64,000 bases of DNA from contig NC_077244.1 of the NCBI RefSeq assembly GCF_947179165.1, positions 11,999,449 through 12,063,448 on the forward strand. The letters run 5' to 3'. A program made the translations under genes and the position numbers. Numbering within the stretch: the first letter of the stretch is position 1; every line of letters begins with the position of its first letter. The notes below the pieces were generated by a model. It was not told where the DNA came from. It searched no databases and saw only the letters and a list, made by a program, of their open reading frames with translations. This DNA comes from Solanum dulcamara (lineage: Eukaryota; Streptophyta; Magnoliopsida; Solanales; Solanaceae). This document shows, piece after piece, positions 12,159-22,087 of the stretch.

Positions 12159-13701
12159 TGTTGATGTGTCGCGTATTTATGATACTTTTGACTCTCAAAA
12201 CAGTGAATTAGAGTGTGTTACAAGCATGTTTTTGTAGATATGATGTATGTTTTGTTTATTTTGTAGGAAAATAAAGTCGAGCACAAGTGTGGATGATTTT
12301 ATGAGTCTATGTTCGTACTTTATTGAGGAACAAGGACTACGAGCTCCACCATGGACCGTAGTTCTTTGCACGGGTCATGGTGGTAGCCGTAAAACTCCCC
12401 ATGGAAAAGGTTGATGCTGAAATTTTGACCAAGTGTAACTCCACGGAACCCTTCATGGGTCGTGGAGCTCACTACGGATTGTGATGATTGCTCATGAAGG
12501 CTGGCCAAGGAAATTTGGAAATATTTCTAAGGATGGCACTACAGATCACAGTATTAGCTGTAGTCAGTACTAAGAGGCTTAGTTCTTGCCCGTGAAGATA
12601 TGTAGGCCACACGGTGGTGGAACCAAAGGAAAAAACCATGAAGAAGGACCACAGACCATGGAGATTAGTACGGTCCGTAGTGATTGGCCATGATATATGT
12701 TAACTTATATTTTCCTAGTTGGTTTAGGAGTAGGTTTTGTACTTCTATAAATACCCAAATTTATTATACTTTTAGGGTTACGGTGTGTCTTAATTTTTGG
12801 ATTATTATTGAATGATATTGGAAGACACATTCTACTACTTCTTGAGATTGATTTTTGAAATAAAGTTTTGTTTTTTATTCTTGATTCATTGTTTGTGTGT
12901 GTGATTCAAGGTTTACTTCTTCATTCACATAGGTATTATTTCATGAATTCTATACAAATTATTATTCCTTTACTCATAATTATGAGTAGCTAGGCCCATA
13001 ACTAGGGTTGTAGGAAACATGACAAAATAACAATATAGGCAAACGTGTAGGGTGATCTTCGTTAGGTGTTTTGCATGTATTGTAATTTTCTTCATCTAAA
13101 ATTTCTTGATGAGTGCATGCATTAGGAACCTTCCCGTATTCATTGCTTGCCGAAGAGGGAGATAGTGATTAGGAAAAGATTATCACAACAGAAATTCTAA
13201 GGAATAAAACTTCATCTAAGTTACTTGAGCCCGAGAGGGGATAGTACTTTGAGATCCAAAGTGAGGGTTAGGAACTAACACATTCTGAGATCGGGAGGAG
13301 ATGAATGAAATGCATCTAAGAAGGATCGGGATGTGAACTAGATGTTACATAACTCGCTATATTTTATATGCAACTCATTAAAACGTTATCAATAACATGA
13401 TTAGTCTGCTGAGTTAAAAGTTATGGGCAACACAATCCTAGCTAAATTCTCATATTGTTCACAACCTGATTACTAGTTACTTTAGTGGTGCATTGTTAGG
13501 TGTTATTAAATATAATCAATAAAAACCCCATTGTACTCTACCACTTTTGTTTTCGGGAAGTAGGAGTTACAACTGAAAAGTGCTTCCTAATAAACTTGTT
13601 TCAACCTATTCCCTGTGGGATCGACTCCGACTCTTAGTTGGGTAAATATATTTCTAAAGATCGTCTATATTTCTTTCAAAAGGTATATGTGAACGTTATC
13701 A
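12159..13701 (+). mobile_element. 3' LTR of the Athila-like element
   Basis: It begins TGTTGATGTGTCGCG after the polypurine tract and ends ...GAACGTTATCA at 13701 (TG...CA, 1543 bp). A TATA box, TATAAATA, lies at 12746-12753, about 590 bp in. Upstream of it (12340-12700) is a cluster of palindromic CACGG/CCGTG units, such as CTCCACG (12439-12445) paired with CGTGGAG (12461-12467). The CCCTGTGGGATCGACTCCGA stretch near 13612 is typical for U5 in this lineage. Confidence 0.75.
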
Positions 13702-13848
13702 TGAACCCACCCTACGAGGGGTTCCTATAAATCGTAGAGGTTCCTATGATTCGTAGGAAGGACTTGTGGGAGAGGTTTAGAAACTTGGGTTTTCAGGTTT
13801 TGGAAGAGTTGCCAAGATGAGGGGCATTTACGACTCGTAGAGGTGATG

Positions 13849-13870
13849 ACGACTCATAGAAATGAGTCGT
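13849..13870. repeat. 9-bp inverted repeat ACGACTCAT/ATGAGTCGT
   Basis: This is a perfect stem with a four-base AGAA loop. It is one of several ACGACTCGT-type units at 13700-14180. Confidence 0.85.
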
Positions 13871-16398
13871 AGGGTCATGTCTAATTTCTGAAAAAAAACA
13901 AAAAGCCTCATTACTTTTGAAATGACTAAAAAAGACAAGATGTAGGATTGGTTACAAATTGTAGATGCACTCATAGGGTTGAGTCTTGAAGAGTTTGATT
14001 TTGACTAAGTGTGGATGTTGTTGACGAGTCGTTGTTACAACCCATAGAAGAATTGACAACTCATAGACACGAGTCGTAGAAGTCAAGGATAGTTTCCAGT
14101 AGCTACTGGTTGGGGAATTTGGGTTTGACGATTCGGATCTACGACCCGTAGAGGTGTTTATGATTCGTAGAAGACTATTCATACGGTTTTTCAAGAAAGT
14201 TTGATGAAGATCATATGGGTCTTTTCCTATTATTTTAGCTATGTACATGGATGTTTGGGGTATGATGCAAAGCCTATAAATACCTAGGTCATTCAAATTT
14301 AACTATTCCTTCTTATTTTCTAAAAATAACTCTAAGGCATCAAGGATTCTCTCTCATAAGGTTCTTCTTCTTCATCAAATTAGGGTTCTAGGGTTCCAAG
14401 CTTTTCTTCAAAATTTTGAGTTGATCGCTATCAAGGTATGTGGAACTTCATCCATGAATACCTTTCACCCATGAAATCATATGGGTCTTCTTATTTATGA
14501 TATATTTCAATGATATTAGCCTTCTTATGCATAATTCACATCATATTGCATGATTTTAAGGTGAATTTCAATGATCCATGATATATGCTAGTTTTAATTA
14601 TGACTTATGAGTTATGTTCGTGATTTTCAAGTTGTATTCAATGAAAGATTTATTGAATGATATTCAAGGTTTATGAATGATTTATGAAAAGTTTTGAATG
14701 ATGATTCTATGATGTTTTAGGTAAGTTAAGGAAAGGGTGACTTAAGATCCTTAAAGAAGAAGGTGACTTAAGACCCTAATGATGTTTTATGACACCAATT
14801 TGCAATGATGGAAGGCCTACACCCATATAACACGAATCAGATGATAATGAGTTATTCCTATGAACAAGTTTATGAAGTATGATTATGAAAAGCTTATGAT
14901 TTAGGACAAGTATGATTTATGATTATGACGTGATATGTATTCTATGGGATGTTGACTTAGCACCAAGAGGACTTTGAGGTGAGGGCTCGACATAAGCCCT
15001 AGTAGCAATCTCTAGTCCTGTCACCACTCAAGCCTAGGAACTAGACGTAACATGGCGAATGAGAAACCCGAAAGTACCTTAAATAAGCCTCTTAGCATTC
15101 TTTTAGCTGTTCATAGGTAATGACAATAAATAAACAAACAGAAATCATAATAGTAAATCTTCAACTTACATATGTCCATTACCTCTAACTTTTAGATTTA
15201 ATGGGGCTAAGATAATTCCCTAGCTCATCCTCAATCATAATAGAAAGAAATGCCATAGTAAGTATCTAAAGATCTAAACATATCATAAACTAGAAAAATA
15301 AAGGAGCATTGTTCCTGAAACATGGGAACTCACCAAAAGTAGTCTTCAAATGAAATCTCAACTAGCCACGTGGAGGAGAACGAGGAGGAGCACCGGTCCC
15401 TACATGGTGATATCATGTAGGCAAAAGAGTATGTGTTAGTACTTTGAATGTACTAAGTATGTAAGCATGCATGAACATTGAGGAAACATTAAACATTTAT
15501 GTAATATGAAACATAATGCAATGCATGCATAATCAATCATATGGATATCCTTTAAAACATTCATTTTGTGGGAAAATGACCATAACCGACATTTAAGACC
15601 ATGCGAGCTATTACATGGAATCCAGCATAACCCCCTACGTTGGCCGGGAAGACTACTTGCCGGGTAGAACTCTGTCAACTTCATTCATTTCTTTAACTTT
15701 AACTTTAACTTTAAGGGCTTTCATGGATCCATTAGCCTAAGCCTACAAGGGCTCCTATGTTGGAACATAGATAATGAGACGAGGGGTTGCTACTAGGATT
15801 CCTTTACCGAATCCCACCTCGATGACCCATTCGGTGTTAAGTCAATTCCACGAAATAGTATAATACTTTAAAATAGTCATAGCATATAGCTTAAAAATTC
15901 AAAATATCACATTCGGTGGAATAGCTCATTAAAAGTTTTAGTGATTCAAATATGCAAGAATTGTCTTTATAGCATAAAGAATCCATCATTCATAGCATTT
16001 AATTATTTTTTTATTTTATAAGACTCCCTTTTTATCATAGACATTGCTTTCATAAATATTTATTTGGAGTCAAAGTTTTTAAATCAAACTTCATTGAAAA
16101 CATAGTAAAACTAAGTGGATTCAAATCACTTCAACTTTCAAACACGTATGTAAATGAAATTATGCATAAATAATTTGAAATTTATTAATTAAAAATCATG
16201 TTTTAAACAACCCACCATTAATTTCAATAACCTTTAAAGAGCTAAATAGGAAAAAAATACTTGAAAACCATATGAAATTATTTTGCATCAAAATAGACCA
16301 ATAATCATTAGTTTAACAATGATTCATGCTATTAAGTAAAAATAAGAATTACCCATAAGAAAATATTTTTTGAAATCAAGAAATTTAGTTAAAAGAGC

Positions 16399-16806
16399 TT
16401 TAGACTCCGTGGGTGAAAGAACCCATGGATAAATAACCACATAACTTAGAGTAAAGTTTAAAGAAAATAAATATAATTTATCATATAATTAAAATACTTT
16501 AGGCATGAGAGTGGAAGGAATACTCTCATTGAAGTCTTACATACGCTAATATAAGATAAATAATTAAATTTCAAATTTTGGAATCATGATATGAAAATCA
16601 TGATATGAAAATCCATAAAGTTTTATAGTTGAATTAAATAGAAGACTTTGATAATTCATTTGAGCTTCATGGATGAAAGGATCCATGAATTGATACCCAC
16701 ATACCTTAGAGTAAAGTTTAAAGAGAATAAATATAATTTATTATATAATCAAAATACTTTGGGCATGAGAGTGGAAGGAATACCCTCATTGAAGCCTTAG
16801 ATACCT
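16399..16806 (-). repeat. Internal duplication of about 140 bp within the solo LTR
   Basis: The segment with the hairpin, the TTAGAGTAAAGTTTAAAG stretch and GGCATGAGAGTGGAAGGAAT occurs at about 16399-16550 and again at about 16660-16806, diverged by a number of substitutions. The period is about 265 bp. Both copies keep the hairpin described at 16666-16689. Confidence 0.7.
16666..16689 (-). repeat. LTR leader hairpin, TTCATGGAT/ATCCATGAA
   Basis: A perfect 9-bp stem with a GAAAGG loop. The sister copy in the same LTR (16406-16429) has TCCGTGGGT/ACCCATGGA. It is part of a cross-family set with 30901-30923, 43416-43439 and 50215-50238. Confidence 0.8.
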
Positions 16807-18282
16807 GGAATCCGAAGCATTACTCAGAATTAAAGGACTTAATAAACACTCTTGAATTCTAGCATTTTCTCCTCGCCGGAGCATTTTGTGTACCACCTGG
16901 AGTATATGAATCACCGGAATTGTATTTCTACACTACTAAAAACTAAAAATATATTTTGAGAAAGAGTAAAGGAGTGTATAGAGTGAAGAGTTGCTTGAGA
17001 AAGCTTGATGAACAAAATGATGAAATAAGGTGGGTATTTATAGGTGTGAAGGAAGGACCTAACAATAATTAAAATAATTATAAAGAAAATCTCAAAATTT
17101 AATGAAAGATTGTGATGTCATTGGTGATGTCAAATGGAGGACTATTGATGTCATTGTGATGTCAAATGGATCTAGATCTTTTTATGATTGGTGAGATGAA
17201 CCTTCTTTTAACGAAATACCCTTTTTCAGAATTGTGTTTGAATATGATAACTTCCTCATTAGGATTTGGTGTCTCATATGAATTGTTGCTCTAGAAGTCT
17301 AATTTTATGTCATTTAAGAATCAACCAATTTGGATCATCTTGCAGTGAGATATGATTTTTCTTCTACAAATACTCCATTTCATCACAACACCATATCTTG
17401 CAATAATTAATTTATTTGACCTACTTACCTCCGAAACATAAAATATGGTCTTACAAAATTTGTAGGTAATGATGTTCGGGTTATTCATAAATTTGAATAA
17501 CCTAATTTGGACCATCCTATTAAAAGTTATGCCCAAAATACAGAAGCAATAGCATTTTCATCGAGAATTGAAACATCATATACAATATTTTTAGGGGGTG
17601 TTACAAGTCCCTTAAACTATGTTGTCACCGTAAGATTGCCAATATTGCCTAGCTATTGGATCCACATATAGCACATGATAATGATAATGTTGGACGGAGC
17701 CTACCTTGGTAAGTAGCCTCCCCTCTTCTCGATGTGGGGATCATCAAATTCCATATAATAGCTCGCATGGTCTTAATGTCGGTTACGGTTATCTCCCACA
17801 TATGTATGTTTTATATGATGATGATATTTTGATGCATTGTCCAATTATGATCTTTCAAGGTTTTCATGGTTTTACTCATGTTTTAAGGTATTGGTCTTGC
17901 ACCTCATGATTCATATTGATTATCTCATATGTTTATTGTTTATGCATCTTTTCACATACTTAGTGTATTTCATGTACTAACGCATACTTTTTGCCTACGT
18001 TGTATCATAATGTAGGGTCCGACGATCACGCTCATCCTCTTTTTCATGGCTAGATCTTGTTATAGTTGTACTTTGGGTGGTGAGTCCTCATGTTCCGAGG
18101 ACGTGAAATTTTACTTTCATGTTGTCATTTGACTACGTCATTACTCTTATGTTGTCATGGGTGAGCTAGGAGCTTGTATTATACCTTCATCGAGTTGTTT
18201 GTGATCAACACCTATGGAACTGTTGAGCATCTCAAATAAGATGCTTTTTTTTTCAAATGAAGAAGCATATTATAACGAAGTA

Positions 18283-18577
18283 CTCTCTCTATTACATAGT
18301 AAGTGAATTTGTGAGGCAATGTATATCCATTAAGAAAAATATTCAAGGACATATATTTTTCACTATTACCCTTTTGTTTATTCCAATGTTATTCTTAAAA
18401 GTAAAGATAGTCATTACTTAAGTAGTGTAATTTATGTCCTAGAAAATATAAAACTTCATCAAAGGAAAGTGCAAATATGGAAAGAAATTCAAACATTTAT
18501 CTTGAACTTTGAATAATTCAATTATTTTGAACAATTAAAAAGGCCTCACAAATTCACTTAATATGAAATAGTGGGAG
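18283..18577. mobile_element. Stowaway-like MITE (Tc1/mariner type)
   Basis: A 295-bp AT-rich element flanked by TA (18281-18282 and 18578-18579). The left end CTCTCTCTATTACATAGTAA and the right end, read in reverse complement as CTCCCACTATTTCATATTAA, are followed on both sides by GTGAATTTGTGAGG, giving terminal inverted repeats of about 36 bp. The CTCCC-type end and TA target are the Stowaway signature. There is no coding capacity. Confidence 0.85.
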
Positions 18578-19024
18578 TAGTAATTTTGAGCTATTTTTTT
18601 ATTATTTTAATCATGAATATGACATAAAAATAATTTATCCCTTTATTTTATCATGTCAAGATTTTTTGAATGATTAATTTCGTTGAGTGATTTTATTGGT
18701 ACTAAAGTATAAATTGAGTGATTTTTTTGATATAAAATGTTGAATGACTTTGTTAGACAAATTTTTAAAGTTGAATAGCCTTTTGAGATATTAACTCTAA
18801 AAAGTGATGTATAAAAAAGGTTTGAGGAGGTATTTTTAACTATTTTATCCAAAATAATTTATTCCACGATTATTATTCCACCCAGGAGCAGAAATAATTT
18901 ATCCAAATATTAATTATTAATCACAAAATAAGTTATCCTAAACTTTATAATCAAACAAATAATTAAGAAATATTTAAAATTTATTCCACAATTGTCTCTC
19001 TTTTATCTACATTATCAACTATGT
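18578..19024. other. AT-rich intergenic sequence
   Basis: I see no gene, repeat boundary or motif I can support here. Confidence 0.5.
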
Positions 19025-19032
19025 CTTCTTAG

Positions 19033-19668
19033 TAGGGGTGACAATTTCAGCTCATATAAGTGAAATGAATCCATTAAGCCCATATTAAATTAACTGGATC
19101 ACTCATATTTTCTTAAAAGAGAAAATATTGGATTCAACCTATTTAAGCTCATACAAATATTGACAAAATGGGTAAAACATGAAAATCCATATATACCATA
19201 AATCACCATACTTATAATAAAAATCACTAATTGCACTATTTATTTTTAAAAAAAAAAAAAAAAAAAGGTGTGGGGGGGGGGGATGGGGGTGGGGTTGGGT
19301 GGGGATGAAAAAAATTGAAAATTTTTAAAGTTTTTTATATATAAAAAAAATGGGTGTGTAATGGAGGTGGGGGTACATAGTAAAAGAAATTAAATTTCTT
19401 CTTAGGTATGAAAAATTATTTAAAAAATAATAATAATATAGAGGTGAGGTGGGGTGGTAGGAGTTGGGATATTAACAATTTAGATTTAATTAACTATTTT
19501 TTTAGCTTTAGGAGATTAAAGTGGTTACAACTATTTTATCCAAATCATATTTGACTAAATTCATATTTACTCATATTTTATATGAGTAAATTGTGACTCA
19601 TTCCGTTTTAATTTAATCCATATTCATTTCATCCAAATCAAATCCAATCAATCGATTTTCCACCCCTA
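19033..19668. mobile_element. hAT-like non-autonomous element
   Basis: A 636-bp element starting TAGGGGTGACAATTT and ending AATCGATTTTCCACCCCTA, so TAGGGGTG is the terminal inverted repeat. The flanks CTTCTTAG (19025-19032) and CTTCTAAG (19669-19676) agree at seven of eight positions, as expected for an 8-bp hAT target duplication. The interior holds a poly-A then G-rich tract (19248-19306) and no ORF. Confidence 0.75.
19248..19306 (+). repeat. Poly-A run followed by G-rich tract
   Basis: About 19 A in a row are followed by runs of G broken by T and A (GGGGGGGGGG, GGGGG, GGGG, GGG). The G runs could form a quadruplex, but this low-complexity stretch may also be subject to sequencing error. 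Confidence 0.7.
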
Positions 19669-19880
19669 CTTCTAAGTACGATTTCTTTTTGTTTTCGGAC
19701 GACAGAAAGGGGAAAAAAGAATTGTCCTTAAACGATATATGTCTAGTGCACGTTTTTTTTAAAATAAAATAAAATAAATAAAGATTGGACCGAAATGAAA
19801 GTCCACGTCAATATGATAAGAATTAAGAAGATTAGAAACATGACTTGTTCAATCAAAGTAGACCAAGATGAAAGTTGGTA

Positions 19881-20165
19881 CTACCTCTCTTCTATATTAA
19901 ATGGGCATCTTATTAAAATATTTATCTCGTATTATTTAATTACTTACTAAATCAAGATGAAATTAATTAAATTTTTCTTATTTTACCTCTATAATTAATA
20001 TGGTATTTTGAATATAAACAATTTTCAATACTTGCTATTTCAATACATTATGTATATTGCATTAATATAAATAAAGTGCAAAATGATAAAATCTTCTAAT
20101 ATATTAATAATTTTTTAATTACCGTATAAAGTTGAAAGTGTTCATCTAATATGATACGGATGCAG
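19881..20165. mobile_element. Stowaway-like MITE
   Basis: A 285-bp AT-rich element flanked by TA (19879-19880 and 20166-20167). The ends CTACCTCTCTTCTATATTAA and, in reverse complement, CTGCATCCGTATCATATTAG are imperfect inverted repeats. No coding capacity is seen. Confidence 0.65.
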
Positions 20166-20167
20166 TA

Positions 20168-20852
20168 CTTTCTAAAGAGAGAACCATCCGAGAAATAAAA
20201 TGAACCAGACTTTTAGAAAACTATGACAAGATAAAAGTAAGCCTACTCTAATCTTACAAGCTTATGATCGTATCATGTTAAGCAGTTGCCAATTTTAAAC
20301 TACTATTATCATAATAATTACTCAGTCAAAATGGCGTATTGAAATCATCAAACTCATTTACCAAACACAAGTTGACCTAAGATTCAATAGCCCAAACACA
20401 TCAGCATTCTAAATCCATATCCCAACACCACATGTGAAACTTAAATTTTATTAATTTTGTGCTGTGTTTTTATATGTGCAAATCCATATCCTAATCAATT
20501 TATTCCTTTAGTCTACCTACTACCAGGCGGCTAAACTGAAATGACGAATTCAAGAGGGAAAGTTTAATATTCTCCTTAAGGGATTACTGCGGAAATTCCT
20601 AGAAAAATAGGCATGTCCACTTGATTGCTTGTGGGGAACAAACGACCAACAGGGGCGGCTTGAAAAAAATATTGTTAAATATATTCTCTCTTCTTTTCTT
20701 TTTCTTTTATTTTTGTCTCCCTCCCCATTGCTCGTCGCCCCCACAAGGAAAGAGAATAAAACTCAAAGGAAAAAGTTTTTTCCTAATTTATTTTAAAGGT
20801 AAGATAAGAATCAAGATCAGTAAAAGTTAGCCAAGAATCTTACGTTCATTGT
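20168..20852. other. Intergenic sequence upstream of the lipoxygenase gene
   Basis: AT-rich, with a pyrimidine-rich stretch at 20690-20735. I see no gene or recognisable repeat. Confidence 0.5.
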
Positions 20853-20861
20853 TTAGTTTAA

Positions 20862-21575
20862 GGGGAAAAGGTCTTATATACCCCTTAATTTTCTCATTCA
20901 AAGATAATATATTTCTTGTTATTAAAGTGGTTCATATATACCTTTATAATTAAATAAATTGCTCACATATATTATTTTTTTCTAATAAAAGTAAAAAAAA
21001 TTAATTTTTAAAAATTTTTATGATAAAAACATTCATGTAAAAGTATATTTAATCCTTCTGACACGTATTTTTTTTGACTTTTTTGATTCAACTGTTAATT
21101 TAATTTATTATTTTGATGGTCAAATTTATTTATTTTACTAACATTCTTGTAAAATTTATCATTGATGCTCCAATTTTTTTGATTGATACAAAAAATAAAT
21201 TACAATATTGCCGCAAAAAATTGATTTTAAATTTTATCTTACTTTTTCTCTTTTTTCATTCACACTTTTTTTTTATTTCTCATATTTTTACACTAAAGAA
21301 TAAAAATAATAAAAAAATAAGAATAAGAAACTCAAGTAATAGTAGTCAAATAATAAGAAAAGTCATGTGTGAGAAGGATCATATATACTCTTACATACAA
21401 AATTTTTAAAATTAAAAATCAAACAAATAAATTTAAAACTAATTTTTTCATTTATGTTAGATGAAAATATGTGAGCCAATTTTATAATAATAGCACTATA
21501 TATGAGCCTCTTTTATAATAAGAGATATATTAACTCTAAATGATAAAATCAGGAATATAGCAAGACCGTTTTCTC
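20862..21575. mobile_element. Mutator-like MITE
   Basis: A 714-bp element with long, imperfect terminal inverted repeats of about 110 bp. The left end is GGGGAAAAGGTCTTATATAC and the right end reads GAGAAAACGGTCTTGCTATA in reverse complement. The flanks TTAGTTTAA (20853-20861) and TTAATTTAA (21576-21584) match at eight of nine positions, as for Mutator-type 9-bp target duplications. The interior is AT-rich and codes for nothing recognisable. It ends about 510 bp before the lipoxygenase start codon. Confidence 0.8.
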
Positions 21576-21709
21576 TTAATTTAAAAGTACTCAAGTTTGA
21601 TTCTTTCATAAATATATATTGGCATAATTTAGTCGCACATAAATTCGACTCCAGTTAAACATGTTGAATATGGACTTAGCTTTCCTTTATCGTTTTATAA
21701 GATATATTT

Positions 21710-21930
21710 TTTGTCCCAATTTATGTGTTTTGAAATTTAAATTTTTAAATTTTAATTGTGAATTCCGATATAGGAGCTTGAAGAATTTTTAAAAATAAAT
21801 TTACATATTTAAAAGTAACATAACACAAAATACTAATAATTTAAAATATATATATAAAGAAAAAAAACTTAATTTAGTCTTAATATTTCAATTGTGGTAC
21901 CTAATTAATTGGTTGTATAGAGGAAGTAAT
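21710..21930. mobile_element. Possible small MITE just upstream of the lipoxygenase TATA box
   Basis: The left side has TGTCCCAATTTATGTGTTTTG and the right side ends GTATAGAGGAAGTAAT. These resemble the two ends of a common grass/Solanaceae MITE (TCCGTCCCAATTTATGTG... and ...GAGGGAGTA). The inverted repeats are poor and no target duplication is clear, so this is tentative. Confidence 0.3.
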
Positions 21931-21957
21931 ATATTTTGGCAAGTAAATGCTGCTGGC

Positions 21958-21965
21958 TATAAATA
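21958..21965 (+). promoter_or_regulatory. TATA box of the lipoxygenase gene
   Basis: TATAAATA lies 123 bp before the ATG at 22088. A start site about 30 bp downstream would give a 5' leader of roughly 95-100 bases, normal for this gene class. It is the best TATA in the 400 bp upstream. Confidence 0.7.
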
Positions 21966-22087
21966 CCGACTCGTCTCATTGCAACTTCACATAACCAAAC
22001 TCATCTTTATTTATTTGTTTGAAAAAGTGAGAGATCGAAAGTTATATCTAATAGTTTTTCACTATTTCCTCTAAGAACGTAATCATC

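Larger units (their letters stand above)
5786..13701 (+). mobile_element. Athila/Tat-like LTR retrotransposon, 5'-truncated
   Basis: The order on the plus strand is integrase remnant (5786-6770), spacer (6771-8433), an extra ORF with plant-transposon-type sequence (8434-10587), non-coding tail (10588-12130), polypurine tract and 3' LTR (12159-13701). The integrase wording differs from that of the chromoviruses nearby (it has [15 protein letters not shown] and YESASLYKERIKL stretches) and fits the Athila/Tat branch of Ty3/gypsy. Gag, protease, RT and the 5' LTR are missing; a reverse-strand chromovirus remnant abuts on the left. No target-site duplication can be tested because the left end is lost. 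The lineage call rests on remembered family sequences. Confidence 0.7.
15019..17605 (-). mobile_element. Solo LTR with perfect 5-bp target-site duplication
   Basis: In minus-strand sense it starts TGTAACACCCCC at 17605 and ends ...GAGTGGTGACA at 15019. AGTCC flanks it on both sides (15014-15018 and 17606-17610). It is 2587 bp with no internal coding region, so it is a solo LTR left by unequal recombination. A minus-strand TATA box lies at 17035-17042. The region 17110-17166 has repeated GATGTCATTG/GATGTCAAATGG units where other LTR families here have palindromes. It is related to the LTR at 1-1671. Confidence 0.85.
13702..18237 (+). mobile_element. Chromovirus-type LTR remnant split by a nested solo LTR
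   Basis: There are two collinear pieces, 13702-15018 and 17606-18237. The left piece has a palindrome cluster (13700-14180, ACGACTCGTAG type), a TATA box TATAAATA at 14275-14282, and TCAAGGTATGTGG near 14430. The join sequence TAGTAGCAATCTCTAGTCC continues after the insertion as AGTCCCTTAAACTATG. It matches the uninterrupted TAGTAGCAACCTTTAGTCCC in the LTR at 42607-44855 (near 44010). The LTR start is missing at the left junction with the Athila LTR, and the right end fades out around 18237 before a MITE. No internal region is attached. Confidence 0.7.

Noticed and set aside
20550..20830. Short frames on both strands near 20.6-20.8 kb
   Set aside because: Low-complexity Lys/Phe-rich text from T/C- and A-rich DNA; no start context or domain.
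21074..21079. W-box-like TTGACT upstream of the lipoxygenase
   Set aside because: A single six-base match inside a MITE, over 1 kb from the start codon; not enough support.
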